Shown here: one piece after another, positions 33,473-41,984 of the stretch
Numbering within the stretch: position 1 is the stretch's first letter
Layout of the letters: every line of letters starts with the position of its first letter
DNA from: CAYNNQ01 sp964398785
Lineage (GTDB): Bacteria; Desulfobacterota; Desulfovibrionia; Desulfovibrionales; Desulfonatronovibrionaceae
NCBI GenBank assembly: GCA_964398785.1
Contig: CAYNNQ010000023.1
Coordinates: 1-44,363, forward strand
Length of the DNA: 44,363 bases
Direction of reading: 5' to 3'
Program-made: the position numbers and the translations under genes
The notes under the pieces: generated by a model
What the model saw: only the letters and a program-made list of their open reading frames with translations
Database searches by the model: none
Told to the model about the DNA's origin: nothing

Positions 33473-33580
33473 TTACGCCTGGCCCAACCGCTTCATAGAG
33501 TAAATCCCCTCCACACCCCCGACCGGGGTAAACTTTCTCTCATCCTTGGACTGCAGCAGGTGCTTGACCTGATCAAACAA
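33473..33580 (-). pseudogene. RAYT C-terminal remnant (35 codons)
   Basis: The minus strand encodes LFDQVKHLLQSKDERKF then GGVEGIYSMKRLGQA and a stop. It aligns with the last 33 residues of the RAYT at 30485 (TFDQFKHLLASKNERRF ... GGFDGIYSMKRLG). Everything upstream is gone; instead the frame runs directly into CAATTATTAGCCTGTC (33578-33593), the motif that lies upstream of the intact RAYT. This is an internally deleted second RAYT copy, diverged from the first. The remaining spacer 33594-33870 shows no gene. Confidence 0.85.
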
Positions 33581-33870
33581 TTATTAGCCTGTCGTCCCCT
33601 TTTGCTCTCTTTATCAGACAAGGGGTCTTTACAAATCGAATAGAGACGGGGGCATTTTGATGCCGGAAAAGCGAAGTTCTAGCATATTCCCTTAATTTGA
33701 CACTTGATCCCCCTCTGTGCCAAAAGCCCTTATTATGCGTTATGCGTTTAAATATCGGATGGTATGTAAAATAATCTCAGGATGTTGCTTAAAGATTAGA
33801 GTCGCCTAACTAGATTGCAAATATTCCCTGATTGCCCCGGAAAACATGCATGTTTCCAAGGAAAAATATA

Positions 33871-35745
33871 ATGCCTGCAGATAATCAGCTCCTTGAACAG
33901 GGCCAGATCGTCAATGGAAAGTGGGAGATTTTTGATCTCATCGCCAAAGGCGGAAAAGGCGAGGTCTACCTGGCCAAGCAGATAAACCTGAACCGTAAGG
34001 TGGCCTTAAAGGTTATGTCCAAGGACTTCCTGGAGAGCCTGGAAGGCAGGCAGGAGGAGTACGAATCCGAACTCCAGCGCTTCCGGCGGGAAGTCCAGGT
34101 CATGGCCAGAATTCGACATCCGAATGTGCTCCAGGTCTATGATTTTGACCAGGTCCAACTTAATGGAAATTTTCTGGATTACATCGTCATGGAGTACGTT
34201 CCCGGTCCGACCTTACGCCAGACTATGCCTTCCGAGGGATTCAGGGAGGACGAACGGGCTGTTGTAGGTTGGCTAACCAAATATTTCTTTCCGGTTCTGC
34301 GCGGGATGGAGGCTATCCATGCCCTGGGGGTCGTACACAGGGACATGAAGCCCGAGAACATTCTCATTGACGATGAAGTCCCCAAGATTGCCGATTTTGG
34401 CTTGGTCGGCGGGCACCAGCTCGATAATATCACCCGCAGCTATCACATTATCGGAACATTTCCCTATATGCCTGAAGAGCAATTTCTTGATCTGGCGACA
34501 ACAGATGCCAGAACAGATATCTATGCCCTGGGCAAAATCCTGTATGAAGCAATTGAAGGTAAGATGACTCAGGAGCGGAACAAACCTTTTGAAAACGTTT
34601 ATTTGAGTTCCCCATCCAACAGGATACTCCAGCAACTGGACAAGGTCATTCGAAAGGCAACGTCCAAAGATCGAAATCAAAGAACATCTTCTATAAAGGT
34701 TTTCCGAAAAGAACTGGAGGATATCACCCAGGAATCCGCTTATGCTGATACCGTATCCAGGGCCAAAAAACACAAGAAACAAATCCTGCTCATCAGCGGA
34801 ATCGGCACCGCTTTACTGCTTCTGCTCGGTGCGGTGTTTGGGGGGCACCTCATTACTATGGTTTCTGATCGGACCCAAGAAATAAAGAAAGGACAAGACG
34901 CTGTTTTTAAAAAAGATACATTCGACTTTGCTTTTGAAGCCGCAACTCCCACGCAATTCCCCGCCGCGGCCAGGGATGCACCGCGTCCGGAAACAATCCT
35001 GGGAAGCGACGGCATGACCCTGCGTCTCGTTCCCGGTGGCGGAGTCAAGGTTGCCATGGATCAGCCGGACAGGGGCCACCTTGAGCGGACTGAATCCGTC
35101 CCGCCTTTCTATATGGACGAAACCAAGATCACCAATCATCTTTACGTTGAATTCCTCCACAACGTCCAAGGCTGGGTCATCAGGGACAAGACTGTGCAGA
35201 AAAACGGACAGATCTGGCTCCTTCTGGGTGAAGTCCGGGAGGGCTACGAGCCCCTTGTCTACAAGGATGGAGAGATAAAAATCAAGCCGGGTGCAGCCTC
35301 AAACCCCGTTGTTCGGGTCACCCCGGCTGGAGCCATGGCCTATGCCAGATTTTACGGGCGGACATTGCCGAATATGGCTCAATGGCGGCGTGCATTTCAG
35401 GCTGGGATGAGCCCCTCCCCCTCGGAAGGTTCGGCTGAAGAAAATTCGGATTCGGGCATGATGATGCACCAAACAAGTCAAATTGAGGAACAAAAACTCA
35501 CAGAGCCCCTGCGCATCAGAAATGTTTCCGCGTTTGAGAGCAACCAGATCGGCATTTTCGGGCTTGACCGCAACGTGAATGAATGGACCATCTACAGGCC
35601 TGCTACTCAACAGATCGAATTCCACATCCACGGGGGGCTCGGAGATCTTGGACGCGAGGGATCCTATTTGCAGCGTCAGCCGTGGGAAGCTTTTGCCAGG
35701 GTAGGCTTCAGGACCGTGCTCAACCTGCCGGCAAAGGAGAAATGA
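33871..35745 (+). CDS. Membrane Ser/Thr protein kinase with FGE-sulfatase-like C-terminal domain
   Basis: 624 residues from the ATG at 33871 (AAGGAA 7 bases upstream). The kinase domain (~10-285) has the glycine loop AKGGKGEVYLA, catalytic VALKVM lysine, HRDMKPENILID, DFGLVGG and GTFPYMPEEQF, all intact. A membrane helix (ILLISGIGTALLLLLGAVFG, ~300-325) follows. The external part has the formylglycine-generating/SUMF1-like fold: MTLRLVPGGG, YMDETKITNHLYVEFLHNV, AMAYARFYGRTLPNMAQWRR and GIFGLDRNVNEWTI. It is probably a signal receptor rather than an enzyme. The PP2C phosphatase gene begins 1 base after the stop. Lone promoter not seen. Confidence 0.88.
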   Translation: MPADNQLLEQGQIVNGKWEIFDLIAKGGKGEVYLAKQINLNRKVALKVMSKDFLESLEGRQEEYESELQRFRREVQVMARIRHPNVLQVYDFDQVQLNGNFLDYIVMEYVPGPTLRQTMPSEGFREDERAVVGWLTKYFFPVLRGMEAIHALGVVHRDMKPENILIDDEVPKIADFGLVGGHQLDNITRSYHIIGTFPYMPEEQFLDLATTDARTDIYALGKILYEAIEGKMTQERNKPFENVYLSSPSNRILQQLDKVIRKATSKDRNQRTSSIKVFRKELEDITQESAYADTVSRAKKHKKQILLISGIGTALLLLLGAVFGGHLITMVSDRTQEIKKGQDAVFKKDTFDFAFEAATPTQFPAAARDAPRPETILGSDGMTLRLVPGGGVKVAMDQPDRGHLERTESVPPFYMDETKITNHLYVEFLHNVQGWVIRDKTVQKNGQIWLLLGEVREGYEPLVYKDGEIKIKPGAASNPVVRVTPAGAMAYARFYGRTLPNMAQWRRAFQAGMSPSPSEGSAEENSDSGMMMHQTSQIEEQKLTEPLRIRNVSAFESNQIGIFGLDRNVNEWTIYRPATQQIEFHIHGGLGDLGREGSYLQRQPWEAFARVGFRTVLNLPAKEK

Positions 35746-35746
35746 G

Positions 35747-36478
35747 ATGCGATTATGGGGCGAGAACCTTTGGGCACGGTCCCACACCGGTCACAAGCGT
35801 GAGACCAATCAGGACCGCTATCTTGTCCGCGAGGTAAAAGATGGCCGGATAGTTCTGCTGGCGGTGGCCGACGGCATGGGAGGGGAGGCCGGAGGAGATA
35901 TAGCCGCCCAGGTGGTCACTGATTTTCTGGATACAATTATGATAGGTCCCGGTGAATTTGAACGCGACCTGAACCAAATCTTTGCCGAGGCCAACGAGGA
36001 AATCAGGAAGAGGGCCAAGGAGTCACCCGAGCTTGAAGGTATGGGGACCACGACAACGGTAGTCCTTGTCAGCCAGGACACAGCATATTGGTCGCATGTG
36101 GGCGACAGCCGACTTTATCATTTTCACACCGGTTCTCTCAACCAGATTACCACCGACCATACCTTTATCCAGGAGTTGGTTGCAGACGGCACCATGAGCC
36201 AGGAAGAAGCAGACCGGCACCCCTTGCGGAACGTGCTTGATCAATGTGTGGGCTGCGGCAAGCTGGAGGTTGATAGCGGCAGGTTCAAGATCGTAGCCGG
36301 GGATAGGCTTCTGCTGTGCTCTGACGGTCTGATCAAGCATGTATCAGATGACTCCATCAAGACTGTCCTTGCACAAGGCAATGCCCGGCAAGCTGTTGAG
36401 AATTTGTTGGATCAGGCCCTTCATGCGGGGGGCAAAGACAATGTCACCATAGTGGTTATGGACATCCCATTCTGCTGA
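35747..36478 (+). CDS. PP2C-family Ser/Thr phosphatase (PppA/PstP-like)
   Basis: 243 residues, a single cytoplasmic PP2C domain. Metal ligands and core motifs: SHTGHKRETNQDRYLV, AVADGMGGEAGGDIAA, GMGTTTTVVL, WSHVGDSRLYHF, LLLCSDGLIKHV and GKDNVTIVV. It would reverse phosphorylation by the kinase encoded immediately upstream; the two frames are separated by a single base, so they form a kinase-phosphatase pair. Such pairs occur in type VI secretion and in cell-envelope control, but no secretion genes are present here. Confidence 0.92.
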   Translation: MRLWGENLWARSHTGHKRETNQDRYLVREVKDGRIVLLAVADGMGGEAGGDIAAQVVTDFLDTIMIGPGEFERDLNQIFAEANEEIRKRAKESPELEGMGTTTTVVLVSQDTAYWSHVGDSRLYHFHTGSLNQITTDHTFIQELVADGTMSQEEADRHPLRNVLDQCVGCGKLEVDSGRFKIVAGDRLLLCSDGLIKHVSDDSIKTVLAQGNARQAVENLLDQALHAGGKDNVTIVVMDIPFC

Positions 36479-36735
36479 CTTTTAACGTCAAAAAATTCTT
36501 GATTATAGTCGAGTCTAAGAGTCTATCGCAAAACCAATGGATTAATTTGAACTCTAAATGTATTATTTTGCTTATGAATAATTTAGTCTCAAGAGTTGAA
36601 AATTCTTTCAAATCGAAATTCTCGACCAAAATTCAAGACCTAACTTAGTCCAAATTTTGTCTAGACAACGGGGGAAAGTTTACCGTCTTTCTTGCGAGAA
36701 TTACTTTTGATAAGTCTTGATAAGTCAAATGTTAG
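36479..36735. other. AT-rich intergenic spacer
   Basis: No gene seen. A small tandem decamer (TTGATAAGTC twice) lies near 36708-36727. It leads into the duplicated copA promoter block. Confidence 0.5.
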
Positions 36736-37083
36736 CTGCCTTGACAATTCAATCTTGCGGATACACTTTGCCTAAAGCCTGCAAGATCTTTTTGGTTTGC
36801 GCACCCGGAAGTGTTTACGCCTTGAGCTAAGCGGCCGGTTCATTGGTTTCTTGTTTAAATAGCGAGCGCTGCCCGCTTTAAAGGAAAATGGGCGAGGACA
36901 TGGAAGAAAGACGCTATCAGGTAAAAGATATCATGTGCGCCGCCTGTGTCTCCCGGGTGGAGAAGGCGGTTTTTGCGCTGTTCGGCGTGCACAACGTCTC
37001 GGTCAATCTGGTGGACGGGACGATGATCGTGAACGTGGATTCGGATGTGCACTCCGATGCCATCCGGGTGGCGGTTAAAAAAC
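36736..37083 (+). repeat. Duplicated copA 5' block, copy 1
   Basis: Homologous without net indels to 38730-39077 (offset 1994). It holds TTGACA (36741), a stem ATCTTGC/GCAAGAT (36752-36758 and 36781-36787) followed by five T, the ATAGCGAGCGCTGCCCGCT segment and the start of the coding region. The promoter part is more alike than the coding part. Homology ends at about 37083, where CAATTATTAACCTGT begins. Confidence 0.85.
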
Positions 37084-37181
37084 GGCAATTATTAACCTGT
37101 ATTTATGCTTTGTTTGTTACCTGGGTTTCTTTAAGATATCTCACAAACAGTCTCAGTCCGGGTCTCCCCGTGATTATTTGA
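36888..37181 (+). pseudogene. Truncated copA: first heavy-metal-associated domain only
   Basis: 97 residues. Residues 1-~66 are a heavy-metal-associated (HMA) domain with the copper-binding MCAACVSRVEKAV, closely matching the N-terminus of CopA at 38882. After VAVKK the frame leaves homology and reads a hydrophobic, non-homologous tail (TCIYALFVTWVSLRYL). It could still give a small CopZ-like copper carrier, since the whole HMA domain and promoter are kept, but the junction sequence suggests a truncated duplicate. Confidence 0.7.
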
Positions 37182-37299
37182 TCCACAGGCTTTATGTTGG
37201 AAATTTAGTATTGTTTTTGCGTCTGTTTTGGCTAGGAAATCTTCAATAATCCTGTTTTTAGCTAAAGCTGCTCATCAAGGAGAACTTACTCGAGTGCAC

Positions 37300-38604
37300 A
37301 TGACTTTAAGAGATAATATCATCTTCCAATACACGCTCATAAGCTTTGCCGTCATAATGGTTGTTTCTGCGATCCTTGCTTTGGTTATTTCCATGCAAAC
37401 AAAAGAGCATCTTATTCAGATGCATATTTCCTATTTTCCTAAAATTGTTCGACAAAGCATAGAGGAACAGCAACCGGCAATTGAATTCCTCAAAAACAAT
37501 GTACCTGCAGAACAGGGCATGCCTCCTCCAAAGGTCTTGGAAGATTTCATACAAGACCTGCTCAAATATGAATCTATATTCCGGATCAAATTGTGGGGTA
37601 AGAACTCTCGCGTCTTATGGGCTTATGATAAGGAACTTATCGGGAGGCAATTCCCTGAAAACCGTGAATATATACGGGCTATATCCGGAAAAGTGGCCTA
37701 TCTGATGACTAAGCCGGAAAAAGAAGAGCAGCAAAACCTGGATACAAATAACAAACTGCTCGAAATCTACACTCCAATAAAGAGCAACGGGCAGATCATC
37801 GGTGTGGTTGAACTCTATCAAAAAGCAAACATCCTTTTTAGAGATATAGATAGACAAGTCAAAAACACTTGGTGGATCGTGATCCTTGGAGGGCTAGTCC
37901 TTTATTTGCTCTTTCTGACCATCTTTATATCATCGCAGAAAAAAGTCCGGGAGTCCAAGGACAAACTGATCAGTACCCGGGAGGGGATAATCTACGCTCT
38001 GGCTTATCAAGCCGGTTTGCGTGACTTTGAAACAGGCAGACACCTGGACAGAACTGCACAATTTGCAAGCACTTTAGCCAGAGAATTGAGAAAGAATCAT
38101 GATCTAAAAAAATACATAAATGAACAGTACATTCATGACATCTTCCATGCCGCTCCTTTGCATGACATCGGAAAAGTGGGTATTCCGGATTCCATCCTGC
38201 TTAAAGAGGGGCCCTTGAGTTGTGATGAATGGTGCACAATGAAAAAGCATTGCGAATATGGGGCTGAAGTTCTGCAAAAGGCTTCAGAACGCCTGCCATT
38301 TAAATCTTTTTTGGATATCAGCATCAACCTGGCTGCCAGTCATCATGAATGGTGGGATGGAAGCGGATATCCTGCAGGACTTAGAGGTGAAGAAATTCCC
38401 CTTTCCGGGCGGATCATGGCTGTAGCTGATGTTTATGACGCCTTGCGTTCCAAGCGGCCTTATAAAGAGCCTTTTGATCACGAAAGGGCTGTTAACATTA
38501 TAAAAGAAGACCGAGGAAGCCAATTTGACCCCAAAGTTGTGGATGCTTTTTTGCAAGTCGAAGATAAATTCCGGAAAATTTTTATAGATATTGCTGACAA
38601 GTGA
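37300..38604 (+). CDS. Membrane HD-GYP phosphodiesterase
   Basis: 434 residues from the ATG at 37300; a GTG at 37294 is 11 bases from AAGGAG and also possible. Two membrane helices (~9-30, and VKNTWWIVILGGLVLYLLFLT, shortened, near 215) flank a periplasmic PAS/Cache-like sensor. The HD-GYP domain (~250-430) shows LHDIGKVGIPDSILLK, HHEWWDGSGYPAGLRGEEIP and RIMAVADVYDALRSKRPYK, so the metal and GYP motifs are intact. It would degrade c-di-GMP on an external signal, opposing the two diguanylate cyclases in the window. It lies between the two copies of the copA 5' block. Confidence 0.92.
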   Translation: MTLRDNIIFQYTLISFAVIMVVSAILALVISMQTKEHLIQMHISYFPKIVRQSIEEQQPAIEFLKNNVPAEQGMPPPKVLEDFIQDLLKYESIFRIKLWGKNSRVLWAYDKELIGRQFPENREYIRAISGKVAYLMTKPEKEEQQNLDTNNKLLEIYTPIKSNGQIIGVVELYQKANILFRDIDRQVKNTWWIVILGGLVLYLLFLTIFISSQKKVRESKDKLISTREGIIYALAYQAGLRDFETGRHLDRTAQFASTLARELRKNHDLKKYINEQYIHDIFHAAPLHDIGKVGIPDSILLKEGPLSCDEWCTMKKHCEYGAEVLQKASERLPFKSFLDISINLAASHHEWWDGSGYPAGLRGEEIPLSGRIMAVADVYDALRSKRPYKEPFDHERAVNIIKEDRGSQFDPKVVDAFLQVEDKFRKIFIDIADK

Positions 38605-38729
38605 TTAAGGCTTTGATGGCGGCCCTTGGCAACTGCCCCATGTAAAGAAGATGAGTAAAAGCACAGGCCGTCCACGACCTGGATAGTACCGGACCAAAGA
38701 GTCCCGCATATCGGTAAGTAAGGTGAAAC

Positions 38730-39077
38730 CTGCCTTGACAATTAAATCTTGCGGATACACTTTGCCTAAAAACTGCAAGATCTTTTTGGTTTCCGCACCC
38801 GGAGGGGTTGGCGCTTTGCGCTAAGCGGCCGGTTGACTTATTTCTTGTTTAAATAGCGAGCGCTGCCCGCTTTAAAGGAAAATGGGCGAGGACATGGAAG
38901 AAAGACGCTATCAGGTGAAAAATATCATGTGCGCCGCGTGCGTGTCGCGGGTGGAGAAGGCGGTTTCCGCGATTGCCGGCGTTCAGGGCGTTTCCGTCAA
39001 CCTGGTGGACGGGACAATGACCGTGAGCGCGGATGAACAGGTGGACTTTGAGACCATCCGCGAGGCTGTAAAAAAGG
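38730..39077 (+). repeat. Duplicated copA 5' block, copy 2
   Basis: The counterpart of 36736-37083: TTGACA at 38735, ATCTTGC/GCAAGAT arms at 38746-38752 and 38775-38781 with a following T-run, then the copA start. The hairpin-plus-T-run in the leader could be an attenuator or an operator; it is kept in both copies. Confidence 0.85.
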
Positions 39078-41344
39078 CCGGGTATGAAATAGAAGAGGAT
39101 TTCAGCCAGCAGGAAGTCGAGTTGGATGTACAGGGCATGACCTGCGCGGCTTGTTCGGCCCGGGTGGAAAAAGCATTGGGAAAAGTGCCGGGTGTTTTCC
39201 AGGCCGAGGTGAATTTGGCCGCGGAAAAAGCCCGTGTACAGTTCGATTCCGGCCGTGTACAGCCGCCCAACCTGGTGGAAGCTGTAAAAAGATCCGGGTA
39301 TGATGCCTCTGTCGTCAAGGAAGAGCAGGAGGAGGATCGGGAAAGGCGGAAATCTAGGCAGCTGAAGCGGATGCGCGGGGAACTGATCGTTTCCCTGTGC
39401 TTTGCCGTGCCTTTGCTTATCGTTTCCATGGGCGAGATGGTCGGGCTGACTTTGCCGCAAATAATCCGGCCCGAGGCCAATCCTTTGAATTTCGCCCTGC
39501 TTCAGCTTTTTTTGACCCTGCCGGTCGTATATGCAGGCCGGGGCTTTTATCTGCGCGGAATCCCCAATCTCTTGCGTCTGGTCCCGAACATGGATTCTTT
39601 AATCGCCGTGGGCACCGGGGCGGCCCTGGTCTACAGCCTGTGGAACACCGGGGAGATTGTCCTGGGAATTAATCCAATTGCAAGGGCCGGGGACCTGTAT
39701 TTCGAATCCGCCGCGGTTATCATTGCCCTGGTCTCCCTGGGCAAGTTCCTGGAGACTCGGGCCGGGGAAAGGTCCTCGCAGGCCATACGGGATCTTATGC
39801 AGCTTCGGCCGGATACGGCGGTCAAGATCGAGAACGGCGGGGAAAGGGAAGTCCCTCTGGATACCGTGGTGGAGGCGGATGTCCTTCTGGTTCGCCCCGG
39901 CGGACGCATACCTGTGGATGGGGTGGTCATAGACGGGGAGTCGGCGGTGGATGAATCCATGCTTACCGGAGAGAGCGTTCCCCGGAGCAGGCGGTCCGGG
40001 GACAAGGTTTTCGGCGGCACATTAAATACCCATGGCACGCTCAAAATAGAAGCGGAAAAGGTGGGGGGCAAGACCGCCCTGGCCCGTATAGTCCGGCTTA
40101 TTGAACAGGCCCAGGGATCCAAGGCACCCATCGCCAATCTGGCGGACCGGGTCAGCCTGTATTTTGTCCCCGTGGTCATGGGAGTGGCGGTTGTCTCCGG
40201 CATGGCCTGGTTTCTGGGCGGGGCGGGCATGTCCTTTTCCCTGCGCATTTTCGTGGCCGTGATGGTTATTGCCTGTCCCTGCGCCCTCGGTCTGGCCACG
40301 CCCATAGCCATCATGGTCGCCACCGGGCGGGGAGCGCAACTGGGGATTTTGGTCAAGGGCGGGGAAATCCTGGAAAAGGCCAGGGAAGTGGAGACAGTCA
40401 TTTTTGACAAGACTGGCACTCTGACCCGGGGAAAGCCGGAGCTGGTGGATATTGAGACCGCGCCCGGCCAGGATCGGGACCAGGTGTTTTCCCTTCTCTG
40501 GGGCATTGAGGGCATGTCCGAGCATCCGCTGGCCGAGGCCGTGGTCCGGGGGTTAAGGGAGCGCGGTGCGGATTATGTACCGGTGGAGGATTTTCGGGCC
40601 CTGCCCGGCAAGGGACTTAAAGCCCGTTCCGGTGAGGAGGAAATACTGGCCGGGAATCAGGAGTTTATGCGGGAAAATGGGGTGATCATCCCGGAAGAGC
40701 AGGAGAAGCTTGCCCTAGACTGGCAAAAACAGGGCCGGTCGGTCATGTTTATGTCTGTTTCCGGGGAATTGGTCTGTATCTTCAGCGTGGCCGATCCCCT
40801 GAAGGATGAGGCCTCGGAAGTTGTCCGGGAACTACAGCGCAAGGGGATAACAGTGGGCATGCTCACCGGGGATAACAGGACCACCGCGGAAGCGGTTGCC
40901 TCCGGGGCGGGCATTGATCAGATCCAATCCGGGGTCCTTCCCGAGCATAAGGCCAATGCTGTTGCCGATTTCCAGAAGGGTGGCCGCAGGGTGGCCATGG
41001 TCGGAGACGGTATCAACGACGCTCCAGCCCTGGCCACGGCTGATATCGGAATCGCCATGGGCACCGGGATAGACGTGGCTATAGAGGCCGGAGATCTCGT
41101 GCTTATGCACGGAAACTTGTCCGGAGTACTTACAGCCCTGGATCTGAGCCGGGCCACGGTACGCAACATAAAGCAGAATCTTTTCTGGGCATTTGTTTAT
41201 AATTCCCTGGGTATTCCCGTGGCCGCCGGAGTGCTCAAGCTGTTCGGCGGGCCCACCCTGAATCCGATGATCGCCGGGGCGGCCATGGCCATGAGTTCGG
41301 TGTCCGTGGTATTTAATGCCCTGCGGCTTCGTTCTTTTAGTTGA
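38882..41344 (+). CDS. copA: Copper-exporting P-type ATPase
   Basis: 820 residues. Two N-terminal HMA metal-binding domains (MCAACVSRVEKAV and MTCAACSARVEKAL), then eight membrane helices with the copper-site CPCALGLATP, actuator LTGESVP, phosphorylation DKTGTLTRG, the SEHPLAEAV nucleotide-binding motif and hinge GDGINDAPALA. It exports Cu(I) at the cost of ATP. The ATG at 38882 follows AAAGGA; an in-frame ATG at 38894 has GAGG and is also possible. The promoter and first HMA domain are duplicated upstream at 36736. A convergent TetR gene follows. Confidence 0.96.
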   Translation: MGEDMEERRYQVKNIMCAACVSRVEKAVSAIAGVQGVSVNLVDGTMTVSADEQVDFETIREAVKKAGYEIEEDFSQQEVELDVQGMTCAACSARVEKALGKVPGVFQAEVNLAAEKARVQFDSGRVQPPNLVEAVKRSGYDASVVKEEQEEDRERRKSRQLKRMRGELIVSLCFAVPLLIVSMGEMVGLTLPQIIRPEANPLNFALLQLFLTLPVVYAGRGFYLRGIPNLLRLVPNMDSLIAVGTGAALVYSLWNTGEIVLGINPIARAGDLYFESAAVIIALVSLGKFLETRAGERSSQAIRDLMQLRPDTAVKIENGGEREVPLDTVVEADVLLVRPGGRIPVDGVVIDGESAVDESMLTGESVPRSRRSGDKVFGGTLNTHGTLKIEAEKVGGKTALARIVRLIEQAQGSKAPIANLADRVSLYFVPVVMGVAVVSGMAWFLGGAGMSFSLRIFVAVMVIACPCALGLATPIAIMVATGRGAQLGILVKGGEILEKAREVETVIFDKTGTLTRGKPELVDIETAPGQDRDQVFSLLWGIEGMSEHPLAEAVVRGLRERGADYVPVEDFRALPGKGLKARSGEEEILAGNQEFMRENGVIIPEEQEKLALDWQKQGRSVMFMSVSGELVCIFSVADPLKDEASEVVRELQRKGITVGMLTGDNRTTAEAVASGAGIDQIQSGVLPEHKANAVADFQKGGRRVAMVGDGINDAPALATADIGIAMGTGIDVAIEAGDLVLMHGNLSGVLTALDLSRATVRNIKQNLFWAFVYNSLGIPVAAGVLKLFGGPTLNPMIAGAAMAMSSVSVVFNALRLRSFS

Positions 41345-41386
41345 AATGAAGGAAAAAAATATTTCGGGAGAGAATCGCGGGAAATC

Positions 41387-41965
41387 CTATTTGAGCAGGC
41401 TGTAGCGGCAGAAGGCGACGGCAGCTTCTGCATTTGGTACTTCATCGGGCCGTTGCAATAGCTTGTTTCTGAATATCCCGTTCACAAAGCAGCGCAGTAC
41501 GGCCACAGTCTCCGCAAGTGGACAATCCCTGAATTCTCCGGACTCAACTCCTTCCTGCAGGATCTCTTCCAGGTAGCTGTCCAGAATTTTCCTTTGTTCT
41601 TCCAAAACCTCCCGGCAGACAGGATATCCCCGGAAAAGCATTGCCGGGCATACGGAAAGGACCAAATTGGTCTCGTGCGGGTAGTATTCGGGAATTTCCA
41701 GGTGTACCCGGATTAGCTCGGCGAGTTTTTCAAAACCGGTATTGGCCTTTTTAGACAGTCCATCAATCAGTTTGCGGTATTGGGTGAAAAAATCCCGGAT
41801 GACAATGGAGAATATCTCCTCCTTACCCTGGAAGTGGTAATACAGGAGCGGCTCGGTTACCCCGGCTTCATTGGCGATCTGCAGGGTAGTTGTATCTTCG
41901 AATCCCTGCTGGGCAAAGAGCCTTGCCGCTGTGGAGAGTATGGTTTCTTTTTTGGTCTGGGCCAT
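41387..41965 (-). CDS. TetR-family transcriptional regulator
   Basis: 192 residues. The N-terminal helix-turn-helix is ILSTAARLFAQQGFEDTTTL and IANEAGVTEPLLYYHFQGKE, typical of TetR. The C-terminal ligand domain (residues ~60-192) is helical with no known ligand signature. It starts 19 bases after ftsY and so may be co-transcribed with it; it converges on copA, so its control of copA is only a guess. The usual copper regulator here would be CueR or CsoR, not TetR. Confidence 0.9.
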   Translation of the reverse strand: MAQTKKETILSTAARLFAQQGFEDTTTLQIANEAGVTEPLLYYHFQGKEEIFSIVIRDFFTQYRKLIDGLSKKANTGFEKLAELIRVHLEIPEYYPHETNLVLSVCPAMLFRGYPVCREVLEEQRKILDSYLEEILQEGVESGEFRDCPLAETVAVLRCFVNGIFRNKLLQRPDEVPNAEAAVAFCRYSLLK

Positions 41966-41984
41966 TTTGGTTTTCTGCCGCTGG

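Noticed and set aside
39631..40515. 294-codon minus-strand frame
   Set aside because: Antisense to copA; composition is that of a reversed GC-rich gene.
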